Counted from the first letter of the stretch, positions 26,824-35,737 are shown. The stretch is DNA of 64,000 nucleotides from Chitinophagaceae bacterium (GCA_026415715.1 JAOAGO010000008.1:9895-73894), one strand, 5' to 3'. Notes: generated by a model not told the origin, from the sequence alone. A program made the numbers and translations.

Positions 26824-27639
26824 ATGTCATTTAAGAAAAGACTATTGTTTATTGCCACGGAAATGTCGCCTTATCTGGAACTCACCGATTTTGCCGAAAC
26901 CGTAAATAAATTAGCGATTAAAGCCTACGACAATCAGTTTGAAGTACGCTGCATCATGCCGCGCTTCGGCGTAATCAATGAGCGAAGACACAGGCTTCAT
27001 GAAGTGGTCAGACTTTCGGGAATCAATGTTTCCGTAGATAATGACGATTTACCTCTTCAGATTAAAGTGGCTTCACTGCCCAGTTCAAGACTTCAGGTGT
27101 ATTTTCTGGATAACGAAGAATTTTTTAAGCGAAAATTTGTATTTCATGATGAAAATGAAAACTGGTTTCCAGACAACGATATCCGAACCGTTTTCTTTTG
27201 CAAGGGGGCATTGGAAACCGTAAAAAAGTTCGGATGGCCTCCGGACGTCATCCATTGCAGCGGGTGGATGACAGGATTAATTCCCGCTTACCTGAAAACT
27301 GTTTATAAAAGAGAACCTGTATTTGCACATAGCAAAATCGTATTTACAATCGGACAAATCACTTTTAAGGAAAAACTGGGCCCTGATTTTATCCGGAAAG
27401 CTTTAATTCATACTTCCATAAAAGAAAAAGACCTTGAACCTTTCAAAGAAGGTACCAATGCCGCCATGTTCAGGGGTGGCGCTTCCTTTGCTGATGCTAT
27501 CACGTTTGGCGCCGAAAAAACGGATAAAAAGTTGTTGGAAGAGTTTTCGAAAGTAAAAGGTAAAAAAGTATTGCCCTACCGTACAGACGGAGATTTAACA
27601 GACTATTTGCAACTATATCACGACCTTGCAGCAAAATAA
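26824..27639 (+). CDS. Half-length GT5-type glycogen/starch synthase-like protein
   Basis: 271 aa covering only the N-terminal Rossmann domain of glycosyltransferase family 5 (KRLLFIATEMSPYLELTDFAE, VRCIMPRFGVINERRHRLHEVVRLSG, PDVIHCSGWMTGLIPAYLK, KIVFTIGQITFKEKLGP). Full glycogen synthases are about 480 aa. The KxGGL motif that binds ADP-glucose near the N-terminus is replaced by YLELTDFAE, and the whole donor-binding C-terminal domain is missing, so ordinary glycogen synthase activity is unlikely. This short form beside DUF4270 is a recurrent arrangement in Bacteroidota, so it is a conserved protein of unknown function rather than a fresh truncation. It overlaps the next gene by 14 bp. Confidence 0.8.
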   Translation: MSFKKRLLFIATEMSPYLELTDFAETVNKLAIKAYDNQFEVRCIMPRFGVINERRHRLHEVVRLSGINVSVDNDDLPLQIKVASLPSSRLQVYFLDNEEFFKRKFVFHDENENWFPDNDIRTVFFCKGALETVKKFGWPPDVIHCSGWMTGLIPAYLKTVYKREPVFAHSKIVFTIGQITFKEKLGPDFIRKALIHTSIKEKDLEPFKEGTNAAMFRGGASFADAITFGAEKTDKKLLEEFSKVKGKKVLPYRTDGDLTDYLQLYHDLAAK

Positions 27640-29134
27640 TTATCTGAAACCCTGTAAATTCTGCTTTGTGAATCTCAGGCCATTTATTATTACGGGACTC
27701 AGCATTCTTGTTTTTTTGTTGCTGTCATTTTCCTCCTGCCGCAGAATAAATGACTATACTGAAGTAGGCGATGATTTGATTCCGCCGATTGATAACATTA
27801 CCACCTTTGATACCAGTTTGACAGTGCAGGCATTCAATGATACGTTTAGCCTGCTCATGGATTCTTTGCGGGTCATTGCCAACGATGAACACTTTTTAGG
27901 TTTGATTCAAAACGATCCCATTTTCGGAAAAACCCATGCCGAAATATATCTTGAGCTCAAACCTGATTTTTTCGGATCCTATCCTTTTTCGAGAAGAGAC
28001 AGCCTGATTGTGGATTCTCTGGTTCTGGTTTTGGGATTTACCCAACTTTACGGCGACTCACTTACTCCGCAAACCATCAATGTTTATGAATTGAATCAGG
28101 AACTGAAACTCGACTCGTTTTATTTACTCAGAGTACCTGCTGCCACCCATTTCCCATCGCCCTTGAATCTGCCGGGGCAACTCATTTATCCCAACCGCTT
28201 AGATGACTCCGTGAAAGTATTTCAGGATACTACAGCGGGACAGTTACGCATAAAATTAGATACCAACCTGGCACGACGCTTTTTAAACTACGATACTTCC
28301 AATGCCTATAAAAGCGACTCGGCATTTAAAAGGGCTTTCAAGGGATTTGCCATAAAATCTGAAGGTTCCGGAAATGCCCTCATGGGATTTAAACTGAGAG
28401 ACAACCGGAATACAAAACTGGCCTTTTATTATCGTATTCCTTCCAGGAGCGGAAATATCGACAGCACGGTTGTGAGGTATTTTACCTGCAACCCTGATTG
28501 CAAAACGGCGAATTACATTAAAAGGAATTATACAGGCACTCCCGTTGCGTCCGCTGCCGGACAACCTTCTCCGGCCCAATTCGTTTATCTGCAAAACACA
28601 CCGGGCACTTATGCTATTATAAAAATTCCCGACCTGGCCACCCTTACAAACCGTTTGGTACATCGCGCCGAACTGATCATGGAACAAATCTATCATCCGT
28701 CTGATACAATTTTTCCTCCGCCCTCAGCGTTGTTCCTGGATGCATACGATTCTACCATCACCGGATTTTATAAATACCGCACCGTACCTTTTGCCAATGA
28801 CTATGATCTGCGCACCGGATATGACTTTTTCGGTTTTGGAATTAATCCCTTTAATGGAAAAGACCCCGGCGGAAATAATATCAAAATCTGGCGATTCAAT
28901 CTTACTCGTTACGTGCAGAATATCATAAACGGAAATATCAGGCCACACACATTGCGGCTGTATGCTCCGTTTCTTATTCGCGGAAAATCTAAAATATCAA
29001 ATACCCGGGAAGAAATAGATATTCCGCCCGGCGCTTATATCAATAAAACCTATGCCACCGGAAGGGTTCGTTTGGGCGGCGGTAATCATCCTACACAAAA
29101 AATGAGGCTGCGTATAGTCTATTCCAAACAGTAA
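27626..29134 (+). CDS. DUF4270-family lipoprotein
   Basis: 502 aa. The N-terminus has a membrane segment ending in the lipobox LLSFSSC (Cys near residue 38), followed by INDYTEVGDDLIPPIDNITTFDT, the DUF4270 hallmark. The mature part is beta-rich with no catalytic motif visible. The family is a surface or periplasmic lipoprotein of unknown role restricted largely to Bacteroidota. It overlaps the GT5-like gene upstream, a pairing conserved in the phylum. A GTG at 27668 is an alternative start that would still leave a complete signal peptide. Confidence 0.85.
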   Translation: MQQNNYLKPCKFCFVNLRPFIITGLSILVFLLLSFSSCRRINDYTEVGDDLIPPIDNITTFDTSLTVQAFNDTFSLLMDSLRVIANDEHFLGLIQNDPIFGKTHAEIYLELKPDFFGSYPFSRRDSLIVDSLVLVLGFTQLYGDSLTPQTINVYELNQELKLDSFYLLRVPAATHFPSPLNLPGQLIYPNRLDDSVKVFQDTTAGQLRIKLDTNLARRFLNYDTSNAYKSDSAFKRAFKGFAIKSEGSGNALMGFKLRDNRNTKLAFYYRIPSRSGNIDSTVVRYFTCNPDCKTANYIKRNYTGTPVASAAGQPSPAQFVYLQNTPGTYAIIKIPDLATLTNRLVHRAELIMEQIYHPSDTIFPPPSALFLDAYDSTITGFYKYRTVPFANDYDLRTGYDFFGFGINPFNGKDPGGNNIKIWRFNLTRYVQNIINGNIRPHTLRLYAPFLIRGKSKISNTREEIDIPPGAYINKTYATGRVRLGGGNHPTQKMRLRIVYSKQ

Positions 29135-29175
29135 TCTTTTTGCATTAGAAATTTGTCTATTTCATTTTCAGAGCC

Positions 29176-29206
29176 TTTGATAATTTTCAGGCCGGACTTA
29201 TCTTTG
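29176..29206 (+). promoter_or_regulatory. Consensus Bacteroidota promoter of metK
   Basis: TTTG (29176-29179), exactly 19 nt, then TATCTTTG (29199-29206), matching the full TTTG-N19-TAnnTTTG consensus. The metK ATG is 17 nt downstream. Confidence 0.8.
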
Positions 29207-29223
29207 CGCCTTAAAAATTTTAA

Positions 29224-30480
29224 ATGCCTTATTTGTTTACTTCTGAATCCGTAAGTGAAGGCCATCCGGATAAAATAGCCGATCAGATATCGGATGCGCT
29301 GCTTGATCATTTTTTAGCGTTCGATCCGCAGTCAAAAGTAGCCTGCGAAACTTTAGTTACCACCGGTCAGGTGGTGCTGGCCGGAGAAGTGAAATCCAAA
29401 GCCTATCTTGATGTTCAGGAAATTGCCCGCAGCGTGATTCGTCGTATCGGATATACAAAAAGCGAGTATATGTTCGAGGCTAACTCCTGCGGTATTCTCT
29501 CTGCCATACACGAACAGTCGCCCGATATAAATCAGGGGGTGGATAAAAAAAGAAAAGAAGAACAGGGCGCAGGCGACCAGGGAATGATGTTTGGTTATGC
29601 CACCAACGAAACCGAGCATTATATGCCTCTAGCGCTGGATCTGGCTCATAACCTGTTAATCGAACTGGCCGCTATCCGAAGAGAAAAAAAATCGCCTATG
29701 CCGTATCTGCGCCCCGATGCAAAAAGTCAGGTTACCCTTGAATATGACGACAACAACCGCCCGGTTCGGATTGATACCATCGTGGTGTCCACTCAACATG
29801 ATGAATTTGACAGTGAAGAAAAAATGCTGCAGCGGATTAAAAAAGATGTAATACAAATCCTGATCCCCCGGGTAAAAAAGAAATATAAGAAGTATGCTCA
29901 TTTATTCAATAATCATATCACTTATCATGTTAATCCTACGGGAAAATTTGTGATTGGCGGCCCTCATGGCGATACGGGGCTTACGGGCCGGAAAATTATT
30001 GTAGATACCTATGGAGGAAAAGGTGCACATGGGGGCGGGGCTTTCAGCGGAAAAGACCCTTCCAAAGTGGATCGTTCGGCAGCTTATGCTACCCGTCATA
30101 TTGCAAAAAACCTGGTGGCCGCCGGATTATGCGATGAAGCGCTAGTACAGGTTTCTTATGCCATCGGTGTTGCCAGACCAACCAGCATTTACGTGAACAC
30201 TTTTGGCACTGCCAAAGTAAATATGAGCGACGGCGAGATTGCGCAAATTGTTAGCCGCCTCTTCGACATGCGACCTTATTTTATTGAAAAAAGACTGAAG
30301 TTGCGCAACCCCATATACAGTGAAACGGCAGCGTACGGTCATATGGGAAGAACCCCTCAAATTGTTGACAAGATATTCGTGTCGCCCGAAGGAAAAGTGG
30401 TTAAAAAAAGGGTAGAATTATTTACCTGGGAAAAACTGGATTACGTGGATAAAATCCGAAAAGCCTTTAAATTAAAGTAG
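29224..30480 (+). CDS. metK: S-adenosylmethionine synthase
   Basis: 418-aa methionine adenosyltransferase making SAM from ATP and methionine. The family motifs are all present: [21 protein letters not shown] at the N-terminus, [13 protein letters not shown] (near residue 118), the phosphate loop [18 protein letters not shown], and [20 protein letters not shown]. It has a consensus promoter of its own; no SAM riboswitch is recognisable in the 89-nt spacer, which is too short for the common classes plus promoter. SAM feeds the methyltransferases and radical SAM protein in this window. Confidence 0.97.
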   Translation: MPYLFTSESVSEGHPDKIADQISDALLDHFLAFDPQSKVACETLVTTGQVVLAGEVKSKAYLDVQEIARSVIRRIGYTKSEYMFEANSCGILSAIHEQSPDINQGVDKKRKEEQGAGDQGMMFGYATNETEHYMPLALDLAHNLLIELAAIRREKKSPMPYLRPDAKSQVTLEYDDNNRPVRIDTIVVSTQHDEFDSEEKMLQRIKKDVIQILIPRVKKKYKKYAHLFNNHITYHVNPTGKFVIGGPHGDTGLTGRKIIVDTYGGKGAHGGGAFSGKDPSKVDRSAAYATRHIAKNLVAAGLCDEALVQVSYAIGVARPTSIYVNTFGTAKVNMSDGEIAQIVSRLFDMRPYFIEKRLKLRNPIYSETAAYGHMGRTPQIVDKIFVSPEGKVVKKRVELFTWEKLDYVDKIRKAFKLK

Positions 30481-30483
30481 ATA

Positions 30484-30511
30484 CCTCCGAACGGCGAGGG
30501 TTTTATTTTTT
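30484..30511 (+). terminator. Candidate terminator of metK
   Basis: CCTC and GAGG form a short stem, followed by GTTTTATTTTTT. The stem is only 4 bp with possible extension, so the call is tentative. Confidence 0.4.
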
Positions 30512-30524
30512 ATCCCTCAATTCG

Positions 30525-30532
30525 TAAATTTG
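30525..30532 (+). promoter_or_regulatory. -7 element directly before the rlmB start
   Basis: TAAATTTG matches TAnnTTTG and is separated by exactly four bases from GTG 30537, implying a leaderless transcript. Confidence 0.45.
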
Positions 30533-30536
30533 ATTG

Positions 30537-31298
30537 GTGAAATCAGGAATTGCCCGAAAACATACATCACCAAAAAAACTTATTGCCGGCGCAGACGCTG
30601 TTACAGAAGCATTGGAAAACGGAATTTCCCTTAATAAAATTTTTGTAAATAAATCACTACCCGCCCGGGAGATACAGAAATTAAAAATTTTATCCCGCAA
30701 ACACAAGGTTCCCCTCAGCCTTGTACCTTTTGAAAAAATCAGAAGTTTTAAAATAAAAGATGAAAGCGGAGTGATAGCCGTACCTTCACCCGTTGCTTTT
30801 CATCGTCTGGATGATGTGATTCATCAAGTCATAACTTCCGGAGATACACCGTTGTTTGTTTTGCTGGACGGAATTACGGATGTACGCAATATCGGGGCAA
30901 TTGCGCGGACTGCCTACTGCACCGGAGTGCATGCGCTGATTATTCCCATGAAAGGTATAGGGGCTTTTCATGATGATGCCATGTCGGCTTCAGCCGGGGC
31001 ATTGGAAAAAATTCATATTTGCCGGGTTGATTATGCTGAACAGGCTGTAAAGGAACTGCATCTTCACGGCATTAAAGTGGTAGCCACCGATTCTCATTCA
31101 CCAAGCAGTCTGCTTAATGCAGATTTTACCGTACCCTGTGCTATTGTGCTGGGAAGCGAAGACAAAGGAATTCGCGATTCAATAAAAAAAATTTGTGACG
31201 AAACAGTGAGTATTCCGATGAAAAATGATTTTGACAGCCTGAATGTCTCTGTGGCTGCCGGAATAATTTTATACGAGGCCATGAAACAACGATTGTAA
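30537..31298 (+). CDS. rlmB: 23S rRNA 2'-O-ribose methyltransferase, TrmH/SpoU family (RlmB-like)
   Basis: 253-aa SPOUT-fold methyltransferase. The N-terminal substrate-binding domain starts LIAGADAVTEALENGISLNKIF, typical of RlmB. The three SpoU motifs follow: DGITDVRNIGAIARTAYCTG, AIVLGSEDKGI and VSIPMKNDFDSLNVSVAAG, which form the SAM-binding knot. No ATG exists upstream of the conserved N-terminus, so the start is GTG 30537 (or TTG 30534). Its TAA overlaps the next ATG by one base. The exact rRNA or tRNA target is inferred from family. Confidence 0.88.
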   Translation: MKSGIARKHTSPKKLIAGADAVTEALENGISLNKIFVNKSLPAREIQKLKILSRKHKVPLSLVPFEKIRSFKIKDESGVIAVPSPVAFHRLDDVIHQVITSGDTPLFVLLDGITDVRNIGAIARTAYCTGVHALIIPMKGIGAFHDDAMSASAGALEKIHICRVDYAEQAVKELHLHGIKVVATDSHSPSSLLNADFTVPCAIVLGSEDKGIRDSIKKICDETVSIPMKNDFDSLNVSVAAGIILYEAMKQRL

Positions 31299-32170
31299 TG
31301 CAGTCATCGCAATCCATAAAACTGATTGAGTGTCCCAGAGATGCCATGCAGGGTTGGCCGGTACCAATCCCTTCCGAAACCAAAATAAATTATCTGAATG
31401 CCCTTTTGCAGGTAGGCTTTCATACGCTTGACTTCGGAAGCTTTGTATCGCCCAAAGCGGTACCTCAGATGGCCGATACGGCTGAAGTGCTGAAACATTT
31501 ACAGCTAAACCAAACAAATACACGGTTACTTGCCATTGTGGCCAACCTTCGGGGCGCTGAAACAGCCGCCGCATTTGATGAAATCAGTTATTTGGGATTT
31601 CCGTTTTCCGTATCAGAAACATTTCAGTTGAAAAACACCAATGCCACCATAGCTGAAGCCATCATACGGGTTGATGAAATTCAGAATATCTGCCTTGCCA
31701 AAGGAAAAGAGCTCGTCATATATATTTCAATGGGATTCGGTAATCCTTACGGCGATCCGTATAATGAAGAAATTGTTTTTGAATGGGTAAATAAATTAGT
31801 GGAAAAAGACATACGCATTATTTCACTGGCCGATACGGTAGGTTTGGCCATACCGTCTCAGGTTTATGAAACCACACGGTATCTGGTGGAATCTTTGCCT
31901 GGAACAGAAATCGGAGTTCATTTGCATGCAGCTCCACAGAATATGATGGAAAAATTAGATGCAGCCATAAAGGCCGGTTGTCGGAGAATAGATGGAGCAT
32001 TAAAAGGGGTGGGAGGGTGCCCGATGGCCGGCGACGAACTGATCGGAAACCTGAATACGGAAATTATTATACAATATTTGGAAAAAAACGGGTTGTTGCC
32101 GGAAATAAATTTTTCCGCTTTACAACATTGTATAACTCTTGCGGAAGAAATTTTTTCAAAAAAAGTATAA
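31298..32170 (+). CDS. Hydroxymethylglutaryl-CoA lyase
   Basis: 290-aa HMGL-like aldolase that cleaves HMG-CoA to acetoacetate and acetyl-CoA, the end of leucine breakdown. The N-terminal catalytic Arg-Asp pair is in IECPRDAMQGW (family EVGPRDGLQ, with two substitutions), the GSFVSPKAVPQMAD segment is near-canonical, the metal His pair is in IGVHLHAAP and the catalytic Cys in VGGCPMAGDEL. ATG overlaps the rlmB stop (TAATG). There are no other leucine-degradation genes in the window. Confidence 0.88.
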   Translation: MQSSQSIKLIECPRDAMQGWPVPIPSETKINYLNALLQVGFHTLDFGSFVSPKAVPQMADTAEVLKHLQLNQTNTRLLAIVANLRGAETAAAFDEISYLGFPFSVSETFQLKNTNATIAEAIIRVDEIQNICLAKGKELVIYISMGFGNPYGDPYNEEIVFEWVNKLVEKDIRIISLADTVGLAIPSQVYETTRYLVESLPGTEIGVHLHAAPQNMMEKLDAAIKAGCRRIDGALKGVGGCPMAGDELIGNLNTEIIIQYLEKNGLLPEINFSALQHCITLAEEIFSKKV

Positions 32171-32214
32171 TAACCCGAAACCGGATAGCCAAAACGGATT
32201 ATTAATTTCAGCTT

Positions 32215-33222
32215 ATGGAATTTTTTCTGCCGCTGACAATAAAAAAACCCGCACATACCATTCATTACAAGGATAAAATTTTACTGATAGGTTCCTGTTT
32301 TACGGAGCACATCGGTCAAGCGCTGGAAACGTTTAAGTTTCAGGTGCTCTCCAATCCGGGAGGCATATTATTTGCGCCTGATGCCGTATGCAGGCATCTG
32401 TCCTATTATCGGGAAAACAAAATCTTTTCTGAAGAAGATGTTTTTTATCTGAATGATGTGTGGAACAGTTGGCAGCATCATTCCCGATTTTCACATACCG
32501 ATAAAACCAAATGCCTTTCACAAATCAATCAAGCGCATCTTCAGGCTCACGTTTTTTTGAAAGAAGTCGATTTCATAATCATTACACTTGGTTCTTCCTA
32601 CACATATTTTTTAACCCCCGAAGCACCGGGATTTCGGGACGGTTGCGAAATTTCGGTTGCCAACTGTCACAGAGCCCCCTCATCCTGGTTTCGGAAAACC
32701 TTGCTGGATATCGAATTCATCAAACATCTTCTTCAGGAAACCGTACGTCAAATCACTGAAATCCGTCCGTCGGTATTTTTTATTTTTACCATCAGTCCTG
32801 TCAGGCATATTCGTGACGGGGCAGTGGAGAATAACCGAAGTAAGGCCCGCCTGATTGAAGCCATGCACGATGTATGTGAACGTTTTTCAAATACGTATTA
32901 CTTCCCCGCCTTTGAATTGGTAATAGACATTCTCAGGGATTATCGTTTTTATGATGCCGATTTGGTACATCCCAATTATCTGGCAACCGAATTTGTGCTG
33001 AAACATTTCAGGGAAACCTGCCTTGTCGAAGAAGCCCGAAAAATGATGACTGAAATAGAAGATCTGATTACAGCCAGAAGGCATAAGCCTTCTTTTCCGG
33101 AAACTCCTTCCCATCGGGCGTTTAAAGAAAAATATTATCAAAAAGCATTACAACTGCAGCAAAAATATCCCTACCTGAATTTTCAGGAGGAACTCGTTTA
33201 CTTTTCAAACGATTACGCTTAA
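32215..33222 (+). CDS. GSCFA-domain protein
   Basis: 335 aa. The eponymous motif appears as LLIGSCFTEHIGQAL (family GSCFA), followed by SNPGGILFAPDAV, LGSSYTYFLTPE and HPNYLATEFVLKHF. The fold is SGNH/GDSL-hydrolase-like: Ser in GSCF and Asp-x-x-His in DADLVHPNY would be the catalytic residues. Substrate is unknown; such proteins may be esterases acting on glycans. It follows HMG-CoA lyase by 44 bp and is convergent with the kinase gene at 33237. Confidence 0.85.
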   Translation: MEFFLPLTIKKPAHTIHYKDKILLIGSCFTEHIGQALETFKFQVLSNPGGILFAPDAVCRHLSYYRENKIFSEEDVFYLNDVWNSWQHHSRFSHTDKTKCLSQINQAHLQAHVFLKEVDFIIITLGSSYTYFLTPEAPGFRDGCEISVANCHRAPSSWFRKTLLDIEFIKHLLQETVRQITEIRPSVFFIFTISPVRHIRDGAVENNRSKARLIEAMHDVCERFSNTYYFPAFELVIDILRDYRFYDADLVHPNYLATEFVLKHFRETCLVEEARKMMTEIEDLITARRHKPSFPETPSHRAFKEKYYQKALQLQQKYPYLNFQEELVYFSNDYA

Positions 33223-33236
33223 TAATTTCTCTTCTT

Positions 33237-34331
33237 TCAAAGGTATTCCGGAATTTCAAAATGGTATTCCTTTTTTAAAAATTTTTCAAGGCGACACAAT
33301 AAGGTAAACTGATTCATTGCCCGGTGTAAATTTTGTTCCGGATATTCTACCCGATAATATGTGTCGCCGCTCAGATAATCGGTCATAAAGCGCAACGCCT
33401 GTATATAAAACATGAATAATCCGGCACAATGAATCCACTTTTTTTCCGTTTCCGAAAATATATCTTTCATCACTATCAGATAGGAATCTAAAATTGTACG
33501 GTAAAACTCCGTTCTTATGCAGAGTTCGTCGGTATTGACATAATTTTCATCTGCCGATGGACAAAGCGTTCTTATCATGTCGCCTAAATCAGAAAAAAAA
33601 TAACCCGGCATAGCCGTATCATAATCCACAAGGCACAGAGGGGTATCGTATTTTTCATGAAACAAAATGTTACCGATTTTGGCATCGTGGTGTATGAGCC
33701 TTAGCCGACAGGCCCCTGAAGCGGTAAGATATCGGAACATCTTCACATAGCGGCTTTTAGACAGTAACATTTCAGTGAGTTGTTGGGCGTCATGTAACCG
33801 TCCGGCAGCGTCATCTTTCAGTGCTTCTTCAAATTGATGATAGCGGAAGTCTAAATCATGAAAATGAGGAATGGTGATGTGCAGCTTTTTCGTATCAAAA
33901 GCAAGAAATGTATACGTGAATAAAGCCACTTTTTGTGCCGTATGCTTCACATGAACCGGATTCTCAGGCAGATCAAAAGTTTTGCTTTCGGCAATCCAGG
34001 CAAAGGCTCTCCACACATTGCCCTCGCTGTCGGAAAATAATGTCATGCCATTTTCAAAGTACAACGGTTCAGGCATCAGAAAATCAGAGGCGTTTTCGTT
34101 TTTAAATTCATAGAGCAACATATAATTTTCCTGAACCTTTTCGGGCGAAACAAAAACGCTTTGATTCATTTGTTGAAGAAAAATCGGGTTGCTTTTGCCA
34201 ACTGTTACTTTGAAAGAACGATGGATGAGGCCTTTACCGACAGGCTCAACGGTGAGAGCGGCAGGTGAGAAATTACCAGGAAAATTTCGTTTGAACAATG
34301 CGGAAATGACATCGTGTAAAATGTTTATCAT
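33237..34331 (-). CDS. Phosphotransferase enzyme family protein (APH/choline-kinase fold)
   Basis: 364 aa. The Brenner motif LIHHDAKIGNILFHE (HxDxxxxN form, near residue 220) and the metal motif LVDYDTAMPGYFFSDLGDMIR (DxD, near 245) identify an aminoglycoside-phosphotransferase-like small-molecule kinase. The family includes N-acetylhexosamine 1-kinases, homoserine kinases and antibiotic kinases. Sequence alone does not pick one, and nothing nearby points to antibiotic resistance. A sugar kinase is the most likely role. Two direct copies of CTTTTACATCAA lie about 90-120 nt upstream. Confidence 0.82.
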   Translation of the reverse strand: MINILHDVISALFKRNFPGNFSPAALTVEPVGKGLIHRSFKVTVGKSNPIFLQQMNQSVFVSPEKVQENYMLLYEFKNENASDFLMPEPLYFENGMTLFSDSEGNVWRAFAWIAESKTFDLPENPVHVKHTAQKVALFTYTFLAFDTKKLHITIPHFHDLDFRYHQFEEALKDDAAGRLHDAQQLTEMLLSKSRYVKMFRYLTASGACRLRLIHHDAKIGNILFHEKYDTPLCLVDYDTAMPGYFFSDLGDMIRTLCPSADENYVNTDELCIRTEFYRTILDSYLIVMKDIFSETEKKWIHCAGLFMFYIQALRFMTDYLSGDTYYRVEYPEQNLHRAMNQFTLLCRLEKFLKKEYHFEIPEYL

Positions 34332-34420
34332 CAGGCCGAAACTAATGAATCAAATTTTCGGAAAAAAATTTACCCTGAATATTTATTGTGTTTTTTTATA
34401 ATCTTCAAAAAAATGAAAGG

Positions 34421-34450
34421 CTTTTACATCAAAATCCCCTTTTACATCAA
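34421..34450. repeat. Two direct 12-bp repeats upstream of the kinase gene
   Basis: CTTTTACATCAA occurs at 34421-34432 and again at 34439-34450, an 18-nt period. It lies in the spacer between miaE and the kinase gene. It may be an operator or chance in AT-rich DNA. Confidence 0.35.
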
Positions 34451-34549
34451 CTGCAACCCATGCCATAAAATTTCCGGTCTGCCATGAAATTTGTTTGATT
34501 CATTCTTTCATCGTGCAAACCTTGTTGAGAACATTTTTGAAAATTTTAA

Positions 34550-35158
34550 TTAATGAATCCTGTCGCCACGCACTTTGAGTTGCGAAATAACTTTCGCTTC
34601 ATAATCAAGCCACTGCTTCCAGCGACGTCTCACTTTTTCTTTTTCAATATACGTTTCTGCAAGTTCAATAAAAAGGGTATAGTGACCGGCTTCGCTTTCC
34701 ATAAATTTCCGGTAAAAGTTTTTCAGATAAGTGTCGCTCAATCCCTCACTCAGGCGCTTGAAACGTTCACAGCTTCGGGCTTCAATCAATGCCATGGTTA
34801 AAAGCTGATCGAGAAGGCGGTCTTCTTCTTTGCCACCTTTTTGCTGAAAAGCAATCAATTGATTGACGTATTCATCCTTTCGTTGTTTACCCAGCTGAAA
34901 TCCTCTTTTATGAATTTCGGCAAGTACAAGGCGGAAATGCCCCCACTCTTCGGTTACAACCGGTGCCAGTTCTTTAACTAATTTTTCCCGGTTGCCGTAT
35001 CGTTGAATAAGGGAAATGCAGGAAGTCGCCGCTTTTTGTTCACAAAAAGCATGGTCGGTTAGTATTTCTTCCAGCGAAATTTCGGCCAGATTTACCCAAC
35101 GGGGGTCGGTAGGAAGCTGTAGCCCAAGTATATTTTTTGCATGCTCAGTATATTCCAT
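34550..35158 (-). CDS. miaE: tRNA-(ms2io6A)-hydroxylase (MiaE-like)
   Basis: 202-aa ferritin-like diiron protein that hydroxylates the isopentenyl group of ms2i6A37 in tRNA. The iron ligands are in FCEQKAA (Glu), EEWGHF (ExxH, near residue 85), EARSCERF (Glu) and SEAGHY (ExxH, near 165). The N-terminal NILGLQLPTDPRWVNLAEISLEEILTDHA region is divided here into typical family segments. ATG 35158 is preferred over ATG 35191 because a TAATTTTG promoter element lies three bases upstream of it. The gene is divergent from rpsO. Confidence 0.9.
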   Translation of the reverse strand: MEYTEHAKNILGLQLPTDPRWVNLAEISLEEILTDHAFCEQKAATSCISLIQRYGNREKLVKELAPVVTEEWGHFRLVLAEIHKRGFQLGKQRKDEYVNQLIAFQQKGGKEEDRLLDQLLTMALIEARSCERFKRLSEGLSDTYLKNFYRKFMESEAGHYTLFIELAETYIEKEKVRRRWKQWLDYEAKVISQLKVRGDRIH

Positions 35159-35161
35159 GGT

Positions 35162-35169
35162 CAAAATTA
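35162..35169 (-). promoter_or_regulatory. -7 element directly before the miaE start
   Basis: On the minus strand TAATTTTG, three bases, then ATG. The -33 position reads ATTG after a 19-nt spacer, one base off TTTG. This implies a leaderless or near-leaderless mRNA. Confidence 0.5.
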
Positions 35170-35234
35170 TCCCGACTTCGTTGAAAATCAATTATCAAAA
35201 CAGGAAATAATCTTATAAAAACAAGCTGGTCTTC

Positions 35235-35265
35235 TTTGAGATTCAATGAATTCGTACTACCTTTG
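35235..35265 (+). promoter_or_regulatory. Consensus Bacteroidota promoter of rpsO
   Basis: TTTG (35235-35238), exactly 19 nt, then TACCTTTG (35258-35265): a perfect TTTG-N19-TAnnTTTG. The rpsO ATG is 49 nt downstream, leaving a leader of roughly 45 nt. Confidence 0.8.
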
Positions 35266-35314
35266 CAAACCTGTAATATGATGAAAATCGGATGAAATTT
35301 TAAAATCTTTTACG

Positions 35315-35584
35315 ATGTCATTAACTAAAGAAAAAAAAGCTGAAATAATTAAAACCTTCGCCGGTTCGGAAAAAAATACCGGCTCCATAGAAGCTCAGAT
35401 TGCGCTGTTAACCGAAAGAATTGCCCAAATCAGCAATCATTTACAGCAAAACAAAAAAGATTTTTCCACCCACAGGGGATTAATGAAACTAGTCGGAAAA
35501 AGAAAACGATTGCTGAACTACTATCAAAAACACAATCTGGAAGGTTACCGTAATCTGATTGAAAAACTGGGTATCAGAAAATAA
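35315..35584 (+). CDS. rpsO: 30S ribosomal protein S15
   Basis: 89 aa, the standard length. The protein binds 16S rRNA helix 22 early in small-subunit assembly. Family signatures are GSIEAQIALLTERIAQISNHLQ, split here by position 28-49, HRGLMKLVGKRKRLLNYYQ and IEKLGIRK at the C-terminus. It has a consensus promoter and precedes pnp, the same order as in E. coli. Confidence 0.97.
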   Translation: MSLTKEKKAEIIKTFAGSEKNTGSIEAQIALLTERIAQISNHLQQNKKDFSTHRGLMKLVGKRKRLLNYYQKHNLEGYRNLIEKLGIRK

Positions 35585-35648
35585 AATACCCTGACTCCCG
35601 GAAATTGAATTTTATTCATCAGGATGTCTGAGAAATATCAAGTATCTA

Positions 35649-35687
35649 ATTCAGGTGTTATAATCTCTGTATTATAAACCTGAATTC
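35649..35687 (+). promoter_or_regulatory. Strong stem-loop between rpsO and pnp
   Basis: The two arms (35649-35665 and 35672-35687) pair over 16 bp with a single bulged G at 35658 and the 6-nt loop CTCTGT. No T-run follows, so it is not a standard terminator. In E. coli a double-stranded leader before pnp is cut by RNase III and mediates PNPase autoregulation; a similar role here is inference from position. Confidence 0.6.
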
Positions 35688-35737
35688 CCGATTGTCGTTA
35701 TTTCTGTATCCGTTTACTCCAAAAGAATTTTTAATTT

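Noticed and set aside
29135-29223. SAM riboswitch before metK
   Set aside because: The spacer is 89 nt and contains a full promoter close to the ATG, leaving no room for a known SAM riboswitch class downstream of the transcription start.
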